DNA from: Allomesorhizobium sp043769475
Lineage (GTDB): Bacteria; Pseudomonadota; Alphaproteobacteria; Rhizobiales; Rhizobiaceae
Direction: 5' to 3'
Length of the DNA: 64,000 nucleotides
Assembly: GCF_043769475.1 (NCBI RefSeq)
Contig: NZ_CP171729.1
Location: forward strand, 5,580,001 to 5,644,000
The position numbers and the translations under genes were made by a program. Positions 42,314-51,709 of this stretch are shown piece by piece. The notes under the pieces were generated by a model, which had not been told where the DNA came from, ran no database searches, and saw only the letters and a program-made list of their open reading frames with translations. Numbering within the stretch: position 1 is the first letter of the stretch; the number at the start of each line of letters is the position of its first letter.

Positions 42314-43398
42314 AGCGGCTTTGCGGCCCACTGGTCGAGGCGGCTGTCGCGCAGGCTACTGATGCTTGAAAGGCCCTCGCGTTCGGCGAAACGCGCCATG
42401 CCGCCGATGATGCGGCCGGGGAGCGCTGGGCCGGCATAGATCATGCCGGTATAAAGCTGGACCAGATCGGCGCCGGCGCGGATCTTTTCGAGCGCCGTCT
42501 CGGTGGAATAGACGCCGCCGACGCCGATCAGCGCCAGTTCAGGGCCGACGAGCCGGCGCATCTTTGCGAGCACAGTCGTCGCGCGCGCGAACAGCGGCTT
42601 TCCCGACAGGCCGCCGGCCTCGCCCGAAAAGGCGCTCGATTGCAGATTGGGACGCGTGATCGTCGTGTTCGAGACGATGACGCCATCGATCGCCTTGTCG
42701 GCGACTTCCGCCGCGATGTCTTCGAGTTCGGCCTCGGCGAGATCGGGCGCGATCTTCAAAAACAGCGGCGTCTTGCGCCCAGCGCCGTCTGGCAGTGCGG
42801 CCCGCGCCGCGACGACGCGCGACAGGAGTTCGGCGAGTTGGGCGCGCGCCTGCATATTGCGTAGGCCCGGCGTGTTGGGCGAGGAGATGTTGACGGTCAG
42901 ATAGGAGGCGTGGCGGGCGAAGCGCTTAACGCCGAGTTCGTAGTCGGCGATGCGGTCGGCGCTGTCTTTGTTGGCGCCGATATTGACGCCGACGATGCCC
43001 GGCCCGCCCGCCCGGGTGGCGAGCCGCTCCTCGCAGCGCGCATGGCCCTCATTGTTGAAGCCGAGCCGGTTGATGACGGCCTCGTCCTTCGTCAGCCGGA
43101 AGATGCGCGGCTTAGGATTGCCCGGCTGCGGCAGCGGCGTGACGCTGCCGATTTCGGCGAAGCCGAAGCCGAGGTTGAGGAGCGCGTCCGGCACCTCGCC
43201 GTTCTTGTCGTAGCCGGCGGCCATGCCGAGCGGGTTGGGGAAATCCAGCCCGCAGACGCGAACTCTCAAGCGCTCGTCAAGAGGCGCTTTCGCAGCGACT
43301 GGCAATCCGCATTTCAGCGCCCGGATCGACAGGCCATGTGCGGTTTCGGGATCGAGCGCGAAGAGCAGCCGTTGGCCGAGCCGGTCGATGGCGTTCAT
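42310..43398 (-). CDS. pyrD: Dihydroorotate dehydrogenase (quinone), class 2
   Basis: 362-residue FMN enzyme of pyrimidine synthesis that oxidises dihydroorotate with quinone as acceptor at the membrane. Class-2 features are the N-terminal helical extension (LGQRLLFALDPETAHGLSI), NPLGMAAGYDKNGEV, the catalytic-Ser region VNISSPNTPGLR, SNTTITRP and the FMN-phosphate loop IGVGGVYSTETALEKI. The ATG at 43398 overlaps the stop of the DUF952 gene by four bases, so the two are co-transcribed. Confidence 0.95.
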   Translation of the reverse strand: MNAIDRLGQRLLFALDPETAHGLSIRALKCGLPVAAKAPLDERLRVRVCGLDFPNPLGMAAGYDKNGEVPDALLNLGFGFAEIGSVTPLPQPGNPKPRIFRLTKDEAVINRLGFNNEGHARCEERLATRAGGPGIVGVNIGANKDSADRIADYELGVKRFARHASYLTVNISSPNTPGLRNMQARAQLAELLSRVVAARAALPDGAGRKTPLFLKIAPDLAEAELEDIAAEVADKAIDGVIVSNTTITRPNLQSSAFSGEAGGLSGKPLFARATTVLAKMRRLVGPELALIGVGGVYSTETALEKIRAGADLVQLYTGMIYAGPALPGRIIGGMARFAEREGLSSISSLRDSRLDQWAAKPL

Positions 43399-43742
43399 GA
43401 AGGCTCCAGCGGCGGAAATTCGTGGCCGTTCGCGCCGAGCGGCAGCGGCTTGACCCAGGTCACCGCCGACAGGTCGAGGGCGCCGTAGAGATGCGGAAAC
43501 AGCGCGCCGCCGCGCGAGGGCTCGTATTTCAGCGCCGGCCCGAGCTTTTCGGCGTCGATCGCCACCAGGAGCAGGCCGGTCTGGCCGGCGAAATGCCGGG
43601 CCGCGGTTTCCTCGACCTGGCCAGCGGTGGACAAATGGATGTAGCCGTCGGCGATGTCGATCGGCGCGCCGGAAAATGTTCCCGAAATTTCGGCCTCGCG
43701 CCACAGCGCCTCCGGGCATATCTTGTAAACGGTCTGTCGCAT
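43395..43742 (-). CDS. DUF952 family protein
   Basis: 115-residue DUF952 protein: VYKICPEALWREAEISGTFSGAPIDIADGYIHLSTAGQVEETA with the conserved D-G-x-I-H-L-S motif, then LKYEPSRGGALFPHLYGAL with FPHLYG. The fold is related to ADP-ribosyltransferase-like barrels, but no activity is established. It precedes pyrD with a four-base overlap, an arrangement common in Rhizobiales. Confidence 0.92.
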   Translation of the reverse strand: MRQTVYKICPEALWREAEISGTFSGAPIDIADGYIHLSTAGQVEETAARHFAGQTGLLLVAIDAEKLGPALKYEPSRGGALFPHLYGALDLSAVTWVKPLPLGANGHEFPPLEPS

Positions 43743-43851
43743 GCGCGCCCTATAGGCCAGAAGCCGGGCCGGGAAAAGGGACGAGACGCCTTCTCCCTAT
43801 TTACGGCGCAAACCAAAGGCATCCTGCCCCGGATCGCGAATGGAGGAAGTC

Positions 43852-44295
43852 ATGCGTGTCGTTGCCATCATTGCCGCGGCGCTCTTCGTGTCGCTCGCCG
43901 GCGCGCAGGTCTTTGCCCAGGACGATCCGGACCGCTATACGCTGGAAAAGACTGAAAAAGGCTATGTCCGGATGGATCGGCGGACCGGCGAGATGTCGCT
44001 GTGCGAGGAACGCGCGGGCCAGCTTGTCTGCAAGCTGGCGGCCGACGAGCGCGCTGCATTCCAGGCCGATACCGAGAGGCTGGAGGCGGCGGTCGAGGCG
44101 CTTGAGGAGCGGGTCGCCAAGCTGGAGAGCGGGCTGACGGCCAAGCTCGACCAGGCTTTGCCGACCGAAGAGGAATTCGAGAAGACGATGGGCTACATGG
44201 AGCGGTTCCTGCGCCGCTTCATGGGCATCGCCAAGGATTTCGAGAAGGAGCCGGAAGGCACGGAAACCCCGCCCGCCGACCCGCAGAAAACGTAG
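43852..44295 (+). CDS. Secreted coiled-coil protein of unknown function
   Basis: 147-residue exported protein. The ATG at 43852 has GGAGG five bases upstream and gives the signal peptide MRVVAIIAAALFVSLAGAQVFAQ; an ATG at 43840 would overlap that ribosome site. The mature part has one CEERAGQLVC cysteine pair and a long acidic/charged coiled coil (about residues 65-100). No family recognised with confidence. Confidence 0.75.
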   Translation: MRVVAIIAAALFVSLAGAQVFAQDDPDRYTLEKTEKGYVRMDRRTGEMSLCEERAGQLVCKLAADERAAFQADTERLEAAVEALEERVAKLESGLTAKLDQALPTEEEFEKTMGYMERFLRRFMGIAKDFEKEPEGTETPPADPQKT

Positions 44296-44297
44296 CC

Positions 44298-44729
44298 CTA
44301 TTCCGGAACAACTTGTTCCGTCGCCTGCGCCGTGTGTGGGCGAGGCTCAGGCTGGTAGGCCTCGAAGCCGAACATCACGAAAACCAACGAGATGGCGAAG
44401 AACAGGCAGGCGACGGCGAGCGAAGCTTGTCCGAACCGCGCGTAGACATCGCGCATGATGGCCGCGAACATGAAGCGCGAATGCTCGTTGGCGGGCCGCG
44501 CCTTCTGGTCGAGATACATCCAGACTTCGGTCGACTTCGGATTCTGGCTGGCTGCGGCGTAGGCCTTCCAGATGAGAATAGCGGCCATCAGAAGTGTCAG
44601 CACCGCGCCGGCGCGGAAAGCCGATACGGGATTGAACGAGAAGCCGACCATCACGCAGGTAATCGCCAGCGAACCGAACATGACGGCGCGCCCGATGCAG
44701 AAAACGGCGACTTCCCTTATTTTCTCCAT
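44298..44729 (-). CDS. Membrane protein of unknown function (three helices)
   Basis: 143-residue protein with hydrophobic segments at about residues 16-33, 39-58 and 100-122 and a soluble loop between the second and third. I do not recognise the family. It is convergent with the preceding secreted-protein gene (two bases apart) and is an isolated unit. Confidence 0.75.
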   Translation of the reverse strand: MEKIREVAVFCIGRAVMFGSLAITCVMVGFSFNPVSAFRAGAVLTLLMAAILIWKAYAAASQNPKSTEVWMYLDQKARPANEHSRFMFAAIMRDVYARFGQASLAVACLFFAISLVFVMFGFEAYQPEPRPHTAQATEQVVPE

Positions 44730-44932
44730 AGGGGGATCCGGCGTGAGATGGATTCAACTGTCAGAGGCAAGTCGGTTCCAGGCAAGTAAATTTCCGGCGA
44801 TCTGCCGCAGATGGCGCTGTCTGCGGTGCGATAAGGCCGCTTTTCCCGATTGCAGCTTGAAAAGCCCGGCTATCATCGCATAATCGACGACCAGCCGCTG
44901 CAGCATAAAAGCGGAGGGATGGGGAGGGATCA

Positions 44933-45589
44933 TTGCCGTCAGGCTACAAGTTCGTCATTGCGGACGACCATCCCCTGTTTCGCGGGGCGCTGAAGCAGGC
45001 GCTGTCCGGCATCGCCGATGTCGCGACGATCCTCGAAGCCGGGGATTTCGAGGCGACGAAAGCGCTCGTCTCGGCCAACGAGGATGTCGACCTCGTGCTG
45101 CTAGATTTGTCGATGCCCGGCGCTAGCGGCCTTTCCGGGCTGATTTCCCTACGCGGCATCCATTCGGCGGTGCCCATGGTGGTAGTATCCGCCCATGATG
45201 ACGCCGAGACGATCCGGCGCGCACTGGAACTCGGTGCGTCCGGTTTCATCTCCAAGTCTGCGAGCATGGAAGACATCAGGGCGGCCGTGATGACCGTGCT
45301 GTCCGGCGGGATCACGGCGCCGGTTGGCATCGACCTCGGCGTCGAACGCGACCCGGAGATTTCCGACCTGATCAAGCGGCTGCAATCGCTGACGCCGCAG
45401 CAGGCGAGGGTGCTCGGCATGCTGGCCGAAGGGCTTCTGAACAAGCAGATCGCTTATGAGCTCAGCGTCTCGGAAGCGACCATCAAGGCGCACGTCTCGG
45501 CGGTGCTGCAGAAGCTAGGCGTCGACAGCCGCACCCAGGCCGTGATCCTCTTGTCCAAGATCGGGACGGACCCGCTGCCGGCGGCGTAG
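44933..45589 (+). CDS. LuxR/NarL-type response regulator (CrbR/ErdR-like)
   Basis: 218-residue response regulator. The receiver domain (about 1-125) has the acidic pair DD at 11-12, the phosphorylation site Asp58 in LVLLDLSMPG and Lys in GFISKSAS. The C-terminal LuxR HTH (about 150-205) includes LTPQQARVLGMLAEGLLNKQIAYELSVSE...AHVSAVLQKL. The start is a TTG with GGAGGG upstream. With the transporter-kinase hybrid 1.8 kb downstream it matches the CrbS/CrbR (MxtR/ErdR) system that controls acetyl-CoA synthetase and acetate use in other proteobacteria; the target here is not shown. Confidence 0.85.
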   Translation: MPSGYKFVIADDHPLFRGALKQALSGIADVATILEAGDFEATKALVSANEDVDLVLLDLSMPGASGLSGLISLRGIHSAVPMVVVSAHDDAETIRRALELGASGFISKSASMEDIRAAVMTVLSGGITAPVGIDLGVERDPEISDLIKRLQSLTPQQARVLGMLAEGLLNKQIAYELSVSEATIKAHVSAVLQKLGVDSRTQAVILLSKIGTDPLPAA

Positions 45590-45659
45590 AGCTGCAGCTT
45601 GACAAGGGCGGCTATTTCCAAGTCCAACGTCTTGGCAAGCCACGCCCGAAAGCAAGAGA

Positions 45660-46292
45660 ATGCCGTCAACCGAGTTGCTTATCGCCTTCCTCGCTACCAC
45701 GGCGATCTTTGCCTTCATCCCAGGACCGGCCATGCTTTACGTGGCGGCCCAGACATTGGCGCGCGGCCGCTGGTCGGGTCTGATGTCGTCGTTTGGAATT
45801 CATCTCGGCGGCTACGTGCATGTGTTTGCCGCCGCCGCCGGACTGTCGGTCCTGTTTCACGCGGTGCCTGTGTTCTATATGGCGGTCAAGTTCGCCGGCG
45901 CGGCCTATCTGGTTTGGCTGGGCGTATCGCTTTTTCGCGCCGGGGCTGAAGGCGGCTTGGCCATGCCGGGGGTCGAGCCGAAATCAGGCAAGCGGGCGTT
46001 TTTCGAGAGTGTCACCGTCGAGGTCATCAATCCCAAAACGGCGATATTCTTCATGGCGTTTTTACCGCAATTCATCGACGCGTCTGCTGCGTTTCCAGTC
46101 TGGGTCCAGTTCGTACTGCTCGGGACGATCGTCAACCTGATGTTTTCCGTGGCGGACGTGGCCGGCGTGCTGCTGGCGGACGCGGTGATCGCAAGGCTGC
46201 GGGGTTCGAGCCAAGCCCAAAGCCTCATGCGGCGCGCGGGTGGGGCGACGCTGGTCGGGCTTGGTGTCCATCTCGCTTTCCAGAAAAGCTGA
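45660..46292 (+). CDS. LysE family amino-acid exporter
   Basis: 210-residue inner-membrane protein with six predicted helices. It has the RhtB/LysE-type N-terminus with FIPGPAMLYVAAQTLARGRWSGL, where the conserved PGP motif is seen, and VEVINPKTAIFFMAFLPQFID in the centre. The family exports amino acids such as threonine, homoserine or lysine. It lies between the response regulator (same strand) and the convergent threonine dehydratase, which would suit an amino-acid overflow role. Confidence 0.92.
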   Translation: MPSTELLIAFLATTAIFAFIPGPAMLYVAAQTLARGRWSGLMSSFGIHLGGYVHVFAAAAGLSVLFHAVPVFYMAVKFAGAAYLVWLGVSLFRAGAEGGLAMPGVEPKSGKRAFFESVTVEVINPKTAIFFMAFLPQFIDASAAFPVWVQFVLLGTIVNLMFSVADVAGVLLADAVIARLRGSSQAQSLMRRAGGATLVGLGVHLAFQKS

Positions 46293-46320
46293 CCATTCCC
46301 ATCATTCCGCCGCGTGCGGA

Positions 46321-47328
46321 TCATCGGCTGCCCAGAAACGATGCCAGCATTTTCAGGTCGACATTGCCGCCGCTGAGCACAATGCCGACGCGCTTGCCGG
46401 CGCAGGCGATTGCGCCATGCATGACAGCCGCGGCGGCGAGGCAGCCCGTCGGCTCCACGACAAGCTTCATGCGCTCGGCGAAGAACCGGACTGTCTCGAC
46501 CAGTTGCGCGTCCGAGACGGTGACGATGTCATCGACCTTGTCTTTCAGGATGGGGAAGTTGTGGGCGCCGAGACGGGTGGTGAGAGCACCGTCGGCGATG
46601 GACTTCGGCACGGGGATGCGAACCACCTCGCCCTTGCGCAACGATTGCTGGCCGTCATTGCCGGCTTCCGGCTCCACGCCAACGATGACGCAGGCGGGCG
46701 CGGTAGCCCGGGCAGCGAGCGCACAGCCGGCAAGCAGGCCGCCGCCGCCAAGCGGGACGACAAGCATGTCGATCGGCCCGACCTCCTCGATCAGTTCAAG
46801 CGCGGCGGTGCCTTGTCCCGCAATGACATCCGGGTGGTCGTAAGGCGGGATCAGAGCCGCTCCCCGATCCGCTGCGACGCGCCGGCTGATCTGCTCGCGA
46901 TCCTCGGTATAGCGATCATAGAAGACGATCACGGCTCCGTAGCCTTTGGTCGCGGCAATCTTCATCTCCGGCGCGTCCTTCGGCATGACAATGGTCGCCG
47001 AAACATCCTGGAGCCTGGCGGCATAAGCTACCGCCTGGGCATGGTTGCCGGAGGAATAGGCGACGACGCCGTTTTGCCGGATACTCGCCTCTAGCGCACC
47101 TATTGCATTGTAAGCGCCGCGAAACTTGAAAGCGCCGCCCCGCTGCAGGTTCTCCGCCTTGAAGAACAGGCTTGCCCCGACCATTGCATCGGCGGTTCGC
47201 GACGTCAGGACCGGCGTCTTGTGCGCGGCGCCAGAAATCCGCGCCCGCGCCGCCAGGACATCGTCAAAGGTGGGAATGCGCAAGGGAGGCGATGAGGGAT
47301 TGAGCACTGGGTGTTCTCCGGATTTCAT
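46321..47328 (-). CDS. Threonine/serine dehydratase (PLP)
   Basis: 335-residue fold-type II PLP enzyme. The PLP lysine lies in RGGAFKFRGAYNA (about residues 63-75), SSGNHAQAVAYAA is the substrate loop, and the phosphate-binding glycine loop is PLGGGGLLAG. There is no C-terminal ACT domain, so it is the short catabolic/serine-racemase-like form and not feedback-regulated IlvA. It converts threonine to 2-oxobutyrate and/or serine to pyruvate. It is encoded just downstream of the kinase gene on the same strand. Confidence 0.92.
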   Translation of the reverse strand: MKSGEHPVLNPSSPPLRIPTFDDVLAARARISGAAHKTPVLTSRTADAMVGASLFFKAENLQRGGAFKFRGAYNAIGALEASIRQNGVVAYSSGNHAQAVAYAARLQDVSATIVMPKDAPEMKIAATKGYGAVIVFYDRYTEDREQISRRVAADRGAALIPPYDHPDVIAGQGTAALELIEEVGPIDMLVVPLGGGGLLAGCALAARATAPACVIVGVEPEAGNDGQQSLRKGEVVRIPVPKSIADGALTTRLGAHNFPILKDKVDDIVTVSDAQLVETVRFFAERMKLVVEPTGCLAAAAVMHGAIACAGKRVGIVLSGGNVDLKMLASFLGSR

Positions 47329-47358
47329 TCTGAAGGAATTACCGAGACGGGAGCGCCT

Positions 47359-50300
47359 CTATTCCGCCGCCTGCGCCATGCGGCGCACGCGGGTCATCAT
47401 CGAGCGCAGCGCCGCTGGCTTGACCGGTTTGTTGACGACCGGGACGTCGATCAGGTCGGCGGCGGCGCGCACCTCGTTGGAGCGGTCGGCGGTGAGCAGC
47501 ATCGCCGGCGTGCCGCTGCCGTAGAGGGTCCTCAGCTTGCGGATCGCGTCGAGGCCGGTTTCGCCATCGAGATGGTAGTCGGCAAGGATCAGGTCGGGAG
47601 GATCGCCGGCCGGCCGGCCGCGATCGAAAGGTTTGGAGCCCGGATGAATGCTGACGTTGCACCCCCAACCTTCCAGCAGTAGCCGCATGCCTTCCAGGAT
47701 GCGGGCGTCGTTGTCGATGCAGATCACGTTGAGCCCGCTCAGCGCCCCTACGGCCGGTAGGGGTGGGCTGGCCTCGGTCGCGAGGCCGGGCTCCTGCGCC
47801 TTGGCTACCGGGAGAATGACCGAGAAGCGCGTGCCCTTCCCGCGGCCTGAATCGATCTGGATTTCGAGGCGCAACACGCGGGCGATGCGGTCGACGATAG
47901 ACAGGCCGAGGCCGAGCCCCTGCGCCTCACGTATACCCTCGTCGAGCCGGGTAAACTCGCGAAAGACCGTGTTGAGCTTGTCGGCGGGTATGCCGATGCC
48001 GGTGTCGAACACCTGAAGCTCGGCGAGTTCGCCGCGCCGCCTGACGCCGACCAGAACACGCCCACTGCGCGTGTATTTGATGGCATTGGAGACCAGGTTC
48101 TGGATCAGCCGGCGGAGCAGGTTGCGGTCCGTCTCGACGGTGAGCGAAGAAGGGACGATGACCAGTTCGAGGTTCTTTTCGACCGCCATCGGCTGGAAAT
48201 CGGTGCCGATCTGGCGCAGCAGCCCGTCCAGCCGGAACGCCGTAGACGCCGGCTTCATGGCGCCGGCGTCGAGCCGCGAGATATCGAGCACCGCTCCGAG
48301 GATGGTCTCCACCGATTCCAGCGACGATTCGATGTTGGCCGCTGCCTCGCCGGGTGCGCCCCGTCCGGCCTTCTCGATCAGCGAGGCGCAGTAGAGGCGC
48401 GCGGCATTCAGCGGCTGCAGGATGTCGTGCCCTGCCGCCGCCAGAAACCGCGTCTTGCCGAGATTGGCCTCCTCGGCGAGCATCTGCGCCTGCGCCAGTT
48501 CCTCGTTCACCCGCGTCAGTTCGGCGGTGCGGTTCCTGACGCGCTGTTCCAGCGATTCATTGGCGCTCTTCAGCGCGAGGTCGGATTTCACGCGCGCCGA
48601 TATGTCTGCATATGTCGCGACGATGCCGCCATCCGGCATCGGGTTGGAGCGGAGTTCGATGATCCTGCCGCTGGTCTTGAGCTCGATCTGCCAAGGACTG
48701 CCGAAAGTGGTGAGGCGGTTTAGCGTGGCGATGCGGGAATCGGGTGGGATATCGCCGCGCGCCGCCAAGAGGCGCAGGATCTGGTCGATCGAGACGCCGA
48801 CCTGGCCCATCTCGTCGGGAAGGTCGAACAGCGCGCGATACTGTCGGTTCCAGCAGGTTAGCCGGAAATCCTGGTCGAAAACGGTGATGCCCTGTTCCAT
48901 CTGGTCGAGTGCGATCTGCAGCAGGTCGCGATTGTGCTGCAGGGCCTCGGTCGCGTCGTCGAGCAGGCGGAAGGCGTCCTTGGAGGCGCTATCGTGCCGT
49001 TGGAAGAGCAGCGACAGGATCAGCCGCGCCGATGAGGAGCCGACGGCGCTGGCCAGCAACTGCTCGGAAAAGCGGATCACCGCCATGCTGGCCTGCTCGT
49101 TGCCGTTGAGCTTCAGGCCGCCGGTGCTCTCGAAGGTCTGGAATGAGCGCTCGGTGCGCTCGACGCCGAGATAGCGGGCGATCGTGTCCTTCAGATCGTT
49201 TACGGTGATGGCCGTGCGGAAACGCCTGAGGCTCGGCCTCGGGCTCGCGTCGCGCGGGACGAAGATCGACGCCTGGATACGCTCGAGCGGCACGGAGGCG
49301 CGGGAGAGCGAGCCGAGCACGAAGAACAGGAGATTGACCGACAGGCTCCACATGACGCCGTGATTGAGCGGTTCGGCGACGGTGCCGAACAGCGCCTGCG
49401 GACGCAGCGCCTCGATGCCGAAGGGGCCATGGAGCAGTATCTCGGCGTCGGGCGCGCCGAGCGACGGCAGGAGCAACGTGTAGGTCCAGACCAGTATGCC
49501 TGCCGCCATGCCAAGCGCCGCGCCACGGCCATTCGCGCCGCGCCAGATCAGACCGCCAAAGAAGGAAGGCGCGAACTGCGCGATGGCGGCGAACGACATC
49601 AGGCCGATCGACGCCAGCCGCGCATTGTTGGTGCTTTCGCGGTAGTAGAGGAACGCCACGAAAAGGATGATGAAGATCGAGGCCCGCCTGATGTTGAGGA
49701 TCAGGCTCGACCAGTCCTCCGTCTCGCTGTTTTCCGATTTGAGCAGCCGGCGAACGAACAGCGGAATGATCAGGTCGTTGGAGATCATGATCGAAAGCGC
49801 CACGCTGGCAACAATCACCATGGCGGTAGCCGCCGACAGGCCGCCGACGAAGGCCGCCATGGCCAGAAGGTCTTGGCCGCTCAGCAGAGGCAGCGACAGT
49901 ACGTAGAGGTCGCTGCTTGTCTGCGGCCCGACCATCAGCACGCCTGCAAACGCGATGGGCAGCACGAACAGGTTGATCGCCACGAGATAAAGCGGAAAAA
50001 CCCAGCTTGCCGTCCGGAGCTCTATTTCGCTGCGGTTCTCGACGATCGTCACATAGAACTGGCGCGGCAGCATGATGATGGCGAAACCGCTGATGCCGGT
50101 CAGCACCAGCCAGGTGCCCAGCGAAGTGCGATAACCCATCGCGCCGCGGATATCGGCGTTCTGCCCCAGCTTGGCGATCATGTCGCCCGGTCCGTCGAAC
50201 AGCATGAAGGTGACCATCAGCCCGATCGCCAGGAAGGCGGCGAGTTTCACCACCGACTCGACGGCGACGGCGAGGATCAGCCCGTCCTGGTGCTCGGTCG

Positions 50301-50853
50301 CGTCGGCGTGCCTGGTGCCGAACAGAACGGCGAACAGCGCAAGCAGCATGGCGACGGCCAGCGAGATGTCGCTGACGAAGGGGTCGAAAGAAGGCGGGGC
50401 GCCGGTGTAGTGCTCGACCATCAGGCTGACCGAGCCGGAAATCGCCTTGAGCTGCAAGGCGATGTAGGGGACAGCGCCGATGGTCGCGATCAGCGTGGCG
50501 ATGGAGGCGACGGCGAAGCTCTTGCCATAGCGCGCGCCGAGGAAGTCGGCGATCGAAGTGATCTTTTCAGCCTTGGCGAGCTTGATGATGCGCCTGAGCA
50601 GCGGAAAGCCGAAGACGAACACCACCACGGGGCCGATATAGATGGCCAGGAATTCGAGGCCGCGTTCGGAGGCCAGCCCGACCGATCCGAAAAAGGTCCA
50701 AGAGGTGCAGTAGATGGCGAGGCTGAGTGCGTAGATGTAAGGCCGGGGCCTGCCCGAGCCTTTAGCCGCGGCCCGCCGGTCGCCCAGGCTGGCGATCACG
50801 AAAAGCAGCGTCACATAGGCGACCGCGATGATGACGATGACCCAGCCCTGCAC
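47359..50853 (-). CDS. Hybrid histidine kinase with Na+/solute symporter domain (CrbS/MxtR-like)
   Basis: 1164-residue membrane sensor. Residues about 1-510 form a 12-13-helix sodium/solute symporter (SLC5-type) domain. A PAS domain follows (about 665-775, ending IVATYADISARVKSD), then a coiled coil, HisKA with His809 in AAGHDILQPLNAARL, HATPase with NLVSNAIKYTRSG and DTGIGIPADK, and a C-terminal receiver with Asp1092 in LILADYHLDGETG. This order is that of the CrbS/MxtR kinases, partners of ErdR/CrbR-type LuxR regulators like the one at 44933-45589. It probably senses or co-transports a short carboxylate such as acetate (inference). Confidence 0.92.
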   Translation of the reverse strand: MQGWVIVIIAVAYVTLLFVIASLGDRRAAAKGSGRPRPYIYALSLAIYCTSWTFFGSVGLASERGLEFLAIYIGPVVVFVFGFPLLRRIIKLAKAEKITSIADFLGARYGKSFAVASIATLIATIGAVPYIALQLKAISGSVSLMVEHYTGAPPSFDPFVSDISLAVAMLLALFAVLFGTRHADATEHQDGLILAVAVESVVKLAAFLAIGLMVTFMLFDGPGDMIAKLGQNADIRGAMGYRTSLGTWLVLTGISGFAIIMLPRQFYVTIVENRSEIELRTASWVFPLYLVAINLFVLPIAFAGVLMVGPQTSSDLYVLSLPLLSGQDLLAMAAFVGGLSAATAMVIVASVALSIMISNDLIIPLFVRRLLKSENSETEDWSSLILNIRRASIFIILFVAFLYYRESTNNARLASIGLMSFAAIAQFAPSFFGGLIWRGANGRGAALGMAAGILVWTYTLLLPSLGAPDAEILLHGPFGIEALRPQALFGTVAEPLNHGVMWSLSVNLLFFVLGSLSRASVPLERIQASIFVPRDASPRPSLRRFRTAITVNDLKDTIARYLGVERTERSFQTFESTGGLKLNGNEQASMAVIRFSEQLLASAVGSSSARLILSLLFQRHDSASKDAFRLLDDATEALQHNRDLLQIALDQMEQGITVFDQDFRLTCWNRQYRALFDLPDEMGQVGVSIDQILRLLAARGDIPPDSRIATLNRLTTFGSPWQIELKTSGRIIELRSNPMPDGGIVATYADISARVKSDLALKSANESLEQRVRNRTAELTRVNEELAQAQMLAEEANLGKTRFLAAAGHDILQPLNAARLYCASLIEKAGRGAPGEAAANIESSLESVETILGAVLDISRLDAGAMKPASTAFRLDGLLRQIGTDFQPMAVEKNLELVIVPSSLTVETDRNLLRRLIQNLVSNAIKYTRSGRVLVGVRRRGELAELQVFDTGIGIPADKLNTVFREFTRLDEGIREAQGLGLGLSIVDRIARVLRLEIQIDSGRGKGTRFSVILPVAKAQEPGLATEASPPLPAVGALSGLNVICIDNDARILEGMRLLLEGWGCNVSIHPGSKPFDRGRPAGDPPDLILADYHLDGETGLDAIRKLRTLYGSGTPAMLLTADRSNEVRAAADLIDVPVVNKPVKPAALRSMMTRVRRMAQAAE

Positions 50854-51174
50854 GCCCGGATGTTCCTCCAGTCAAGCGCCCTTGCGCCCCAAGCACTCAA
50901 GGCAATCACAGCTTGGGAAGCAAGTCCATTGCGCGATCGGCTTAGAGCATGTCGAGGTTCAGGTGATACCGGCCTGCAAATAAAGTGACTGCGCGCCCTC
51001 TTCGGTTCCGGCTCGGCCTGGCTTGAGCCTCGACAAACCCTATGTCCATCGTCGGACAAACGGAGGAATTTGAGCGAATTACCCCGTTTTGCAACCGAGG
51101 GTTTTTGCTATTGTGCGGTTGCTTCGGCGGGGAGCGGCGGATCCGGTCGTGGCCGGCGGACAGGAGAGGGAACG
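50854..51174. other. Divergent promoter region of the sensor kinase and mscL
   Basis: 321 bases between two divergent start codons. I see no gene or RNA. TTGCAA and TATTGT boxes near 51101 and 51121 are too close together to be a convincing sigma70 promoter for mscL. Confidence 0.4.
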
Positions 51175-51594
51175 ATGATCAAGGAATTTCAGGAATTCAT
51201 TTCCAAGGGCAATGTGATGGACCTCGCGGTCGGCGTCATCATCGGCGGCGCCTTCGGCCTGATCGTCTCGTCGCTGGTCGCCGACATCATCATGCCGATC
51301 GTGGGGGCCATCTTCGGTGGCTTCGACTTTTCCAATTATTTCCTGCCGTTGTCGTCCAACGTCACGGCAAGCTCGCTGGATGAGGCCCGCAAGCAGGGCG
51401 CGGTATTCGCCTATGGCAATTTCCTGACGGTGCTCATCAATTTCCTCATTCTCGCATGGATCATTTTCCTGATGGTAAAAGGCGTGAACAGCATGCGCCG
51501 CAGGCTGGCCAAGGAAAAGCCGGCAGAGCCGGAAGCGCCGCCCGCCGACGTCGCGCTGCTGACCGAAATCCGCGACCTGCTGGCGAAAAAATAA
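51175..51594 (+). CDS. mscL: Large-conductance mechanosensitive channel
   Basis: 139-residue MscL, the homopentameric inner-membrane valve that opens on osmotic downshock. The N-terminal amphipathic helix MIKEFQEFISKGNVMDLAVG is followed by TM1 (VIIGGAFGLIVSSLVADIIMP), the periplasmic loop, TM2 (about residues 80-100, LTVLINFLILAWIIFLMV) and the charged C-terminal bundle. Start at 51175 set by the family N-terminus and a GGAGAGGGA site; the frame is open upstream. Confidence 0.97.
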   Translation: MIKEFQEFISKGNVMDLAVGVIIGGAFGLIVSSLVADIIMPIVGAIFGGFDFSNYFLPLSSNVTASSLDEARKQGAVFAYGNFLTVLINFLILAWIIFLMVKGVNSMRRRLAKEKPAEPEAPPADVALLTEIRDLLAKK

Positions 51595-51709
51595 ATCGGA
51601 AGCCGGCGAGTGCCCGAACCGGCCGCGCCGCGGCCGGGCTTCCATTTGCGCCGCGTGTCACGGCGCGGTAGCAACGGCGCTTAATTCGCCAGCCACCGAT
51701 GGATTCGCC

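Noticed and set aside
49360..50988. 542-codon plus-strand frame antisense to the transporter part of the kinase
   Set aside because: Its translation is an extreme Arg/Asp/His-rich mirror of hydrophobic helices, a typical shadow frame.
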